A DNA stretch of 43,682 nucleotides from Actinomycetes bacterium (GTDB lineage: Bacteria; Actinomycetota; Thermoleophilia; Solirubrobacterales; Solirubrobacteraceae). The stretch lies in assembly GCA_021810705.1 (NCBI GenBank), contig JAJZID010000002.1, positions 1-43,682 on the forward strand, read 5' to 3'. A program made the translations under genes and the position numbers. Shown here in pieces: positions 37,665-43,682 of the stretch (position 1 is the first letter of the stretch; the number at the start of each line of letters is the position of its first letter). A model generated the notes under the pieces. It did no database searches. It was given only the letters and a program-made list of their open reading frames with translations, and was not told the DNA's origin.

Positions 37665-38435
37665 TCAGTACGCGCTCGCCCCGAGCCAGCCGGCAAGGAC
37701 GAGCCCCAGCAGACAGATGACGATCTTGAGCAGCCGCACCGGTACCGCGCGCACCACGCGCGGGCCAAGACGGCCGCCATAGAAGAAGCCCACCGCGAGC
37801 GGTAGCGCCGCCCACCAGTCAACCGGGCTCGCGAACGCGAAGATCACGGCCGCCACCAGGTTGCTGAGCGCGAGGCTGAGGTTCTTGACAGCGTTCGAGC
37901 GCGCAAACGAGCTCGCCAGCACCGCCTCGAACAGCACGATCATGATCACGCCCGCGCCCGCCCCGAAGTAGCCACCGTAGACGGTCACCAGCAATGAGCC
38001 GGCGAGCGCCGTGCGCGTCAGCCGAAGCTCACCGGAGCCGTGTTGTGCCGCCGGCACGGCTGGTCGCGTGACGAGCACCGCAAGCGACGCGGCCGCCACC
38101 AGCCACGGCACGATCAGCTTGAATGACGCGCTTGATGTGACCAGCAGCAGCACGGCTCCCAGAGCGCCGCCGAGCAGGCTGATCAGCACCAGTCCGCGCA
38201 GCGCTCGCCACTGGCCGTCGAGCTCCGGGCCCGATGCCGTGACGGAGCCGACGCCGCTGAACACGAGCGCCACCGTGTTGGTGACGTTGGCGGCGATCGG
38301 CGAGAGCCCCGTGAGCAGCAGCGCCGGGTAGCTGACCAACGAGGCAAGACCCGTCACACAGCCGACAAACCCTGCAGCCACGCCTGCCAGGAGTAACAGC
38401 ACGGCTTCCAGCGCGATCCCAGGCGTCATGGCCAA
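37665..38435 (-). CDS. TauE/SafE-family membrane permease
   Basis: 256 aa polytopic; GFVGCVTGLASLVSYPALLLTGLSPIAANVTNTVALVFSGVGS, YGGYFGAGAGVIMIVLF. Confidence 0.92.
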   Translation of the reverse strand: MAMTPGIALEAVLLLLAGVAAGFVGCVTGLASLVSYPALLLTGLSPIAANVTNTVALVFSGVGSVTASGPELDGQWRALRGLVLISLLGGALGAVLLLVTSSASFKLIVPWLVAAASLAVLVTRPAVPAAQHGSGELRLTRTALAGSLLVTVYGGYFGAGAGVIMIVLFEAVLASSFARSNAVKNLSLALSNLVAAVIFAFASPVDWWAALPLAVGFFYGGRLGPRVVRAVPVRLLKIVICLLGLVLAGWLGASAY

Positions 38436-39136
38436 GCGCCACCGAGGTGCACCTCGCCAGCGTCCAGCGCAACGCGACTGCCATCGCCGCAGGCGACCAG
38501 CAGCCGTCCGCGGCTATCGATCCCGGCTGCGGTGCCCACGCCGGACTCCCAGCGCACGAGATGGCCACCCAGCGCGTCGCGGGCACGGATGCCGTCCAAC
38601 ACGGCATCAACAGGCACCGCCAACCAGCGCTCGAGGCTCGCGCACAGGCTCTGTAGCAGCGGCTCGATGTCCTGCGGCGCGCGGCCGAGCGTGGCCGCCC
38701 GCTCGCGCACACCGTTGGGAAGCTGGCTCAGCTCGAGCGCAACGTTGAGCCCGATTCCGAGCACCGCCCAGCCCTCCTGCGGGCGGCCCTCGACAAGGAT
38801 CCCCGCGACCTTGCGCCCCTCGATCAGCACGTCGTTTGGCCACTTCACGCGTGCCCTCTGACCACACACCTCGGCGGTCGCCACACCGGCCGCAAGCGAG
38901 AGCAGCGGCGGCGGATCCCGCAGCACCCACGAGCACACGAGCGCCGCGCCAGGCGGCGCGTGCCAGCCACGACCCTGCCTTCCCCGGCCGGCCGTCTGCT
39001 CCCGCGCCGTCACGAGCGTGCCATGCACCGCTCCGGACGCCGCCAACTCGCGCGCCACACGATTGGTGGAGTCGGTCACGCGCAGGTGGACGCGCGGGTG
39101 ACCGAGCCGATCCGGAGCCGAGCCCGGGCGAGCCAT
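38426..39136 (-). CDS. birA: biotin--[acetyl-CoA-carboxylase] ligase (no HTH domain)
   Basis: TDSTNRVARELAASGAVHGTLVTAREQTAGRGRQGRGWHAPPGAALVCSWVL, KWPNDVLIEGRKVAGILVE, LGIGLNV. Confidence 0.95.
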   Translation of the reverse strand: MARPGSAPDRLGHPRVHLRVTDSTNRVARELAASGAVHGTLVTAREQTAGRGRQGRGWHAPPGAALVCSWVLRDPPPLLSLAAGVATAEVCGQRARVKWPNDVLIEGRKVAGILVEGRPQEGWAVLGIGLNVALELSQLPNGVRERAATLGRAPQDIEPLLQSLCASLERWLAVPVDAVLDGIRARDALGGHLVRWESGVGTAAGIDSRGRLLVACGDGSRVALDAGEVHLGGAWP

Positions 39137-39969
39137 CAGGACCCGCCCCGCGCGCTCAGCCTGACCTCATCCCCCGCCCGCAGACCGAGTCTCGCCGCGG
39201 CATCTGCGAGATTGAGCGCGATCGCAACCCGACCCGCGGAGTCCAGGAAGATCAGCGCCTGACCCGGTGCGACATCGGCGAAGCTGCGTGCGACGGTCGC
39301 GACCTGCTCCGCGCCCACCGGCGCAGCGATCCGCACACTGTCGCCAGGCTGCACACCGAGCGCACTCAGGTCCCCAGCGCCGGCGATCAGCTGAACGTTG
39401 CCGAAGCCGTCCACGCCCGCCACCGTCGCGACCATCTCACCCGCATGCGTCCGCGGCCCCGCGATAGTCAGGCGCTCGAGCCCGTCGCAGGCAAGCGCGT
39501 CGCCCGCCCGCGCGAGCGGCGCACCAGCGGCGAGATGAGCTGCAACCGGGGCGAATATGTCGCGGCCATGAAAGGTCTCTGAAACGGGCTCCATTCGCCA
39601 GGGCGAGCGCGAGATCTCAACCGCCCGCGTGGGGCCGCCGCTCGACTCGACCGCCAGCCACAGGAGACCGTTGTCAGGGCCAACAAAGAGGCGCCCGTCA
39701 CGGGTTTCGATCACCACCGCGCGGCGCTCGCTGCCCACGGTGGGATCGACGATCGCGACGTGCACACCGACCGGCATGTAAGGGATCGCCTGAGCGAGCG
39801 TGATCGCCCCGCCGCGCACGTCCTGGCGCCCGACACCATGGCTGAGGTCGATCACACGTGCCTGGGGGCAGATGCCAGCGATCACGCCGTGCAGCACACC
39901 CACGAAGCTGTCGCTGAGACCGTAGTCGGTCAGCAGCGTGACCGTTGTCGGCTGACCGAGGGCGCTCAC
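39136..39969 (-). CDS. SAM hydroxide adenosyltransferase (DUF62 / fluorinase-chlorinase superfamily)
   Basis: VTLLTDYGLSDSFVGVLHGVI, IDLSHGVGRQDVRGGAITLAQAIPYMPVGVHVAIVDPTVGSERRAVVIET, FVGPDNGLLW, ETFHGRDIFAPVAAHLA. Confidence 0.93.
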   Translation of the reverse strand: MSALGQPTTVTLLTDYGLSDSFVGVLHGVIAGICPQARVIDLSHGVGRQDVRGGAITLAQAIPYMPVGVHVAIVDPTVGSERRAVVIETRDGRLFVGPDNGLLWLAVESSGGPTRAVEISRSPWRMEPVSETFHGRDIFAPVAAHLAAGAPLARAGDALACDGLERLTIAGPRTHAGEMVATVAGVDGFGNVQLIAGAGDLSALGVQPGDSVRIAAPVGAEQVATVARSFADVAPGQALIFLDSAGRVAIALNLADAAARLGLRAGDEVRLSARGGS

Positions 39970-41450
39970 GCGTTGACGAGCGCGTCCACAAGCCCGTCAA
40001 TATCGTGGCTACGGGCCTCGATGTCTGGGCTCAGGCCCTGAGCGCGCAGTTCGGCGCTGGTGATGGGGCCGATGCTCAGCACCCGCGGCCGCGCCGACCC
40101 ACGCGCCAGCCACGCCTGCACCCCGCCGGCTGCCGCCAGGAAGTTGCGCACGGTCGAGGCGGCGGTGAAGGTGATGTAGTCGCTCGCGGCGACGGCCTCG
40201 AGGGTCTGCTCATCCAGCGGCTCCACCACCGTCTCGTAGACAGCGACCACGTCAACCTCGGCGCCACGCGCCCTGAGCGATTCGGGCACGACATCGCGGG
40301 CCTCGCGCGCACGGGCGACCAGCGCCCGCGCCACCGGCAAACCGGCGAGCGCTTCAGCGAGCGCCTCGCCCACCGCCTGTGCGGGCACGATGTCCGCGCG
40401 GATACCATGCGCGGCGAGCGCGCGGGCGGTGGCCGGCCCAATCGCGGCCACCCTGGTGCGCTCGCTGCCAGGGAAGGCACGCGCATCCAAGCCGGCGGCG
40501 TCGAGCCGTTCAAACAACGCCTCAACGCCAGTCGGGCTCGTGAAGCACACCAGGTCGTAGCCCCCCAGGTCGGGCGGCGGACCGGGCAGCGACTGAGTCC
40601 TGATCACGGGAGCCAGAACCACGGCGGCGCCGAGCGCATGCAGCCGCTCCGCCAGGCGAGATCCCTGCTCGCGCGCACGTGTCACAGCCACGCTGACGCC
40701 GTGCAGCGGGCGGTGCTCCAGCCAGCGCAGCTGGCCGTGCAGGGCCGTCACCGGTCCGAAGATCGCGATCGCCGGCGCCCCGATGCGCGCCTCACTGGCG
40801 CGTGCTGCGATCGTCGCCAGGGTGGCCACAATCGTGCGCTGCCCCGGCAGGGTGCCGCTCTGCACCACCGCCGCAGGCTGGTCGGCGGCACGGCCGGCGG
40901 CGATCAGACGAGCCGCGATCGCCTGCAGATGCCTGACACCCATGTAGACGACGAGCGTCCCGGGGAAGGCCGCGAGCGCCGCCCAGTCAAGCGCCGAGCC
41001 CGGCTTGTCGGGATCCTCATGGCCGGTCAAAAACGCGACCGAGCTGGCGAGATCGCGGTGCGTGACCGGGATGCCCGCGTAGGCACTGGCGGCGATGCCG
41101 GCGGTCACGCCAGGCACCACCTGAAAGTCGATGCCGGCTTCCACCAGCGCCTCGGCCTCCTCGCCGCCCCGCCCGAACACAAACGGATCCCCACCCTTGA
41201 GCCGGACCACCACGTCGGCGACGCGTCCGTGCTCCACGAGCAGTCTGGTGATCTCGGACTGCGGCACCTGCTCACCGCCCCCCTGCTTGCCGGCGTAGAT
41301 CAGCTGCGCGTCCGCCCGCGCGCCGTCGAGCGCGCTGACCGGGATCAAGCGGTCGTGGATGATCACATCCGCGGCCGCGATCAGCTCGAGCGCGCGCGCG
41401 GTCATGAGCCCCGGGTCACCGGGCCCGGCCCCCACCAGGTACACCGTCAT
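39966..41450 (-). CDS. fused uroporphyrinogen-III C-methyltransferase / uroporphyrinogen-III synthase (CobA-HemD)
   Basis: N-terminal SUMT: VYLVGAGPGDPGLMTARALELI, VVRLKGGDPFVFGRGGEEAEAL, TLVVYMGVRHL; C-terminal HemD-like domain GVSVAVTRAREQGSRLAERLHALGA...ITFTAASTVRNFL. Confidence 0.95.
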   Translation of the reverse strand: MTVYLVGAGPGDPGLMTARALELIAAADVIIHDRLIPVSALDGARADAQLIYAGKQGGGEQVPQSEITRLLVEHGRVADVVVRLKGGDPFVFGRGGEEAEALVEAGIDFQVVPGVTAGIAASAYAGIPVTHRDLASSVAFLTGHEDPDKPGSALDWAALAAFPGTLVVYMGVRHLQAIAARLIAAGRAADQPAAVVQSGTLPGQRTIVATLATIAARASEARIGAPAIAIFGPVTALHGQLRWLEHRPLHGVSVAVTRAREQGSRLAERLHALGAAVVLAPVIRTQSLPGPPPDLGGYDLVCFTSPTGVEALFERLDAAGLDARAFPGSERTRVAAIGPATARALAAHGIRADIVPAQAVGEALAEALAGLPVARALVARAREARDVVPESLRARGAEVDVVAVYETVVEPLDEQTLEAVAASDYITFTAASTVRNFLAAAGGVQAWLARGSARPRVLSIGPITSAELRAQGLSPDIEARSHDIDGLVDALVNA

Positions 41451-42322
41451 GCGCTTGCCATCTCCACCGCGCGCACCAGCAGCTCGCGCGCACCGGCGGC
41501 CACCATCCGCTGCGCCACCTGCACCCCGACGCTCTCCGCCGGCGCGGTGAGCTCGTCCTCGATCCAGTGGGAGCCGTCAGGCAGTCCGACCCATGCCCTG
41601 AGGGTCACATCCACAGCTGACGCGGGCACAGCGCTCGCCCCAAGCGGCGTCGCACATGTCGCTCCGAGATGGCTCGCGAGTGCCCGCTCAGCCAACACGC
41701 AGCGCTCAGCTGCGGGATCGTTGATCACGGCAGCACGCTCGTCGCCGGCTCGCGCCTGCACGATCAGCGCGCCCTGGCCGGGGGCGGGCACGCACTCGTC
41801 GAGCAGACAGCCGGCCTCGCTCTCACGACCGAGGCGCACCAGACCGGCCTGTGCCAGCACGACCGCGTCAAGCTCGCCTTCGGCGAGCCTGCGCAGCCTG
41901 GTATCGACATTGCCGCGCAGCTTCACAACCTCGATGTCCTCACGCAGCGCATGGATCTGGGCGGCCCGGCGCACGCTGCTTGTACCCACCCGCGCCCCCG
42001 ACGCGAGCGTGGCGAGACTGGCGCAGCCACACAGTGCGTCGCGTGCATCCTGGCGCTCGGGAATCGCGCTGATGGCTGTCCCCTCGACGAGCTCGCCCGG
42101 AACATCCTTGGCGGAGTGCACGGCCAGGTCGATCTCCCCGTGCAGCAGCGCGCGCTCCAGCGCGGAGGTCCAGCGCGCCTTGTCGCCGATATCCTGGCCC
42201 CGGTCGCCGGCGGTCGTGATCGTGATGATGTCCGTCTCAAGGCCGGCGCGTCTGAGCGCAGCCTGGACGGCCTGCGCCTGCACAAGTGCAAGCGCGCTGC
42301 CGCGCGTCCCGATGCGGATCAC
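41447..42322 (-). CDS. hemC: hydroxymethylbilane synthase (porphobilinogen deaminase)
   Basis: RIGTRGSALALVQAQAV, HSAKDVP, RVGTSSVRRAAQIHA, LRGNVDTRLRRL, VPAPGQGALIVQAR. Confidence 0.97.
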   Translation of the reverse strand: MIRIGTRGSALALVQAQAVQAALRRAGLETDIITITTAGDRGQDIGDKARWTSALERALLHGEIDLAVHSAKDVPGELVEGTAISAIPERQDARDALCGCASLATLASGARVGTSSVRRAAQIHALREDIEVVKLRGNVDTRLRRLAEGELDAVVLAQAGLVRLGRESEAGCLLDECVPAPGQGALIVQARAGDERAAVINDPAAERCVLAERALASHLGATCATPLGASAVPASAVDVTLRAWVGLPDGSHWIEDELTAPAESVGVQVAQRMVAAGARELLVRAVEMASA

Positions 42323-43682
42323 CGGTGCGAGCCCGCGGAGGCGCCACTGCGTTCCGGTAGCCGACGGATCTCGGCCAGGTCCTGTACGTCAGCGGCTGCA
42401 TTGCGGAGCGCCGGATCGGCATCCACCTCGAGCGCGAACAGGTCGCGGACCAGCGCCATCCGCGCATGCACGCGATCGTCGCGCAGCTCCTTGAGACGCA
42501 GCGTCGGGTGGTGCAGCAGCCGGTTGACGATCGCGCGGGAGATCGCTTCGACACGCTCGCGGTCACGCTCGGACGCAGACTCCCAGCGGCCCTCGTTCTC
42601 GGCCAGAACCTGAGCCGCGATCGCACTCGCGTGGCTGCGCAGCGCCGCCAGCGTCGGCAGCACCTCCAGCGAGCCCAGCCAGGTCGCGAAGTTCTGGATC
42701 TCCTGCTCGACGATCGCCTCGGCCTTGTGTGCCTCCTCCAGACGCACCCGTCGGTTGCGCGCGACAACCGACTCGAGGTCGTCGATGTCGTACAGCGCGA
42801 CGCCTTCAACCTGCGCGCAGGTCGGGTCCACGTCACGCGGCACCGCCAGGTCGATGGCCAAAAGTGGCCGATGGGCCCGCTCGCATTGCACGAGCTCGAG
42901 ACCCTCGGCCTCGATCAGCTGGTGCGGGGACGACGTGGCGGAGACAACCATGTCCGCCTCGACAAGCGCCTCCGGCAACTCGTCAAAGGCAACGCTACGG
43001 CCGTCGAAACGGTTGGCGAGGCTGACCGCGCGGTTGCGTCTGCGGTTGGCCACGAACACCACCGCCGCCCCGGCCGCGGCGAGCGCCTGCGCAGCAAGCT
43101 CGCTGGACTCTCCGGTGCCGATCAGCACGGCACGTCGTCCGCGCAGATCCCCCAGCACCTCGCGCCCCAACATCGCCGCAACCGACGGCAGGCTCATCTG
43201 ACCGGCGCTGATCGCGGTTTCGGTGCGCACCCGCTTGCCGGTCTCAAGCGCCGCCTTGAACAGGTGGTTGGTCAGCGGTCCGGTGGTCTCCTGTTCGAGC
43301 GCGACGTCGTAGGCCCGGCGCACCTGGCCCTGAATCTGGTCCTCGCCGACGATCATCGATTCGAGCCCGGCGCTGACACGGTAGAGATGGCGAGCGGCTT
43401 CGCAGTTGCGGTGCGCGTAGATCGCCTGAGCGAGCGCGCTCGGCGCGATGCCGGAGCGCTTTGCGAGCAGACCAAGCAGCGTGGCCTCGGCGTCGATCGG
43501 GTCAGCGGCCACCAGGTAGAGCTCGGTGCGATTGCAGGTGGACAGGGCCACCACTTCCTGGATGCCGGCGACGGCATGGAGATCACGGACGAACTCGAGC
43601 GCGCGTGCATCGGTCAGCGCCAGGCGCTCGCGCAACTCGACCGGGGCGGTCTTGTGCGAGATCCCGACCGCCAAAAGCTCGC
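42319..43682 (-). CDS. hemA: glutamyl-tRNA reductase, 5' end truncated at window edge by one or a few codons
   Basis: ELLAVGISHKTAPVELRERLALTD, VALSTCNRTELYLVA, ESMIVGEDQIQGQVRRAY. Frame stays open to 43682, so the ORF-track TTG start at 43674 is probably an edge artefact. Confidence 0.96.
   Translation of the reverse strand, partial: ELLAVGISHKTAPVELRERLALTDARALEFVRDLHAVAGIQEVVALSTCNRTELYLVAADPIDAEATLLGLLAKRSGIAPSALAQAIYAHRNCEAARHLYRVSAGLESMIVGEDQIQGQVRRAYDVALEQETTGPLTNHLFKAALETGKRVRTETAISAGQMSLPSVAAMLGREVLGDLRGRRAVLIGTGESSELAAQALAAAGAAVVFVANRRRNRAVSLANRFDGRSVAFDELPEALVEADMVVSATSSPHQLIEAEGLELVQCERAHRPLLAIDLAVPRDVDPTCAQVEGVALYDIDDLESVVARNRRVRLEEAHKAEAIVEQEIQNFATWLGSLEVLPTLAALRSHASAIAAQVLAENEGRWESASERDRERVEAISRAIVNRLLHHPTLRLKELRDDRVHARMALVRDLFALEVDADPALRNAAADVQDLAEIRRLPERSGASAGSHR

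Noticed and set aside
39945-42494. 849-aa plus-strand ORF opposite the hem genes
   Set aside because: Antisense to three confidently identified genes; composition is a high-GC shadow frame (Arg/His/Asp-rich, no recognisable motif).

Overview
High-GC bacterial chromosomal segment, probably actinobacterial (possibly Thermoleophilia-like, judged only from composition and gene style). It has two parts. (1) About 1-21.6 kb is an accessory carbohydrate-catabolism island. A tightly overlapped minus-strand gene chain encodes a LacI regulator, Gfo/Idh/MocA dehydrogenase, CoA-transferase, two GMC oxidoreductases, enoyl-CoA hydratase, ALDH, GH88-like hydrolase and KDPG-type aldolase. Next to it are a ROK kinase, a sugar ABC transporter, a second LacI regulator, a divergent AnmK-family kinase, an AGE-family isomerase and an aldo/keto reductase. 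(2) About 21.6-43.7 kb is mostly housekeeping: DoxX, LLM flavoprotein, SF2 helicase, rhodanese, MsrB, COX15 with a two-component system, RmlC, GalE-like epimerase, a GH-like secreted protein, Dtd, GNAT, a large SF2 helicase with acidic inserts, a YVTN propeller, TauE, BirA, a SAM hydroxide adenosyltransferase and the hemA-hemC-cobA/hemD cluster. The main leads are: a shared LacI-type operator overlapping -35 boxes at two promoters 5 kb apart, suggesting one regulon; the unusual glycan/anhydrosugar plus alcohol/acyl-CoA gene combination; an abrupt codon-usage break inside the first GMC gene; a GH-like protein with Gln at the expected nucleophile position; a probable CTG start for dtd; and several perfect hairpins. 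No tRNA, rRNA, CRISPR array or transposase was recognised. All family calls come from reading motifs; no database search was run.
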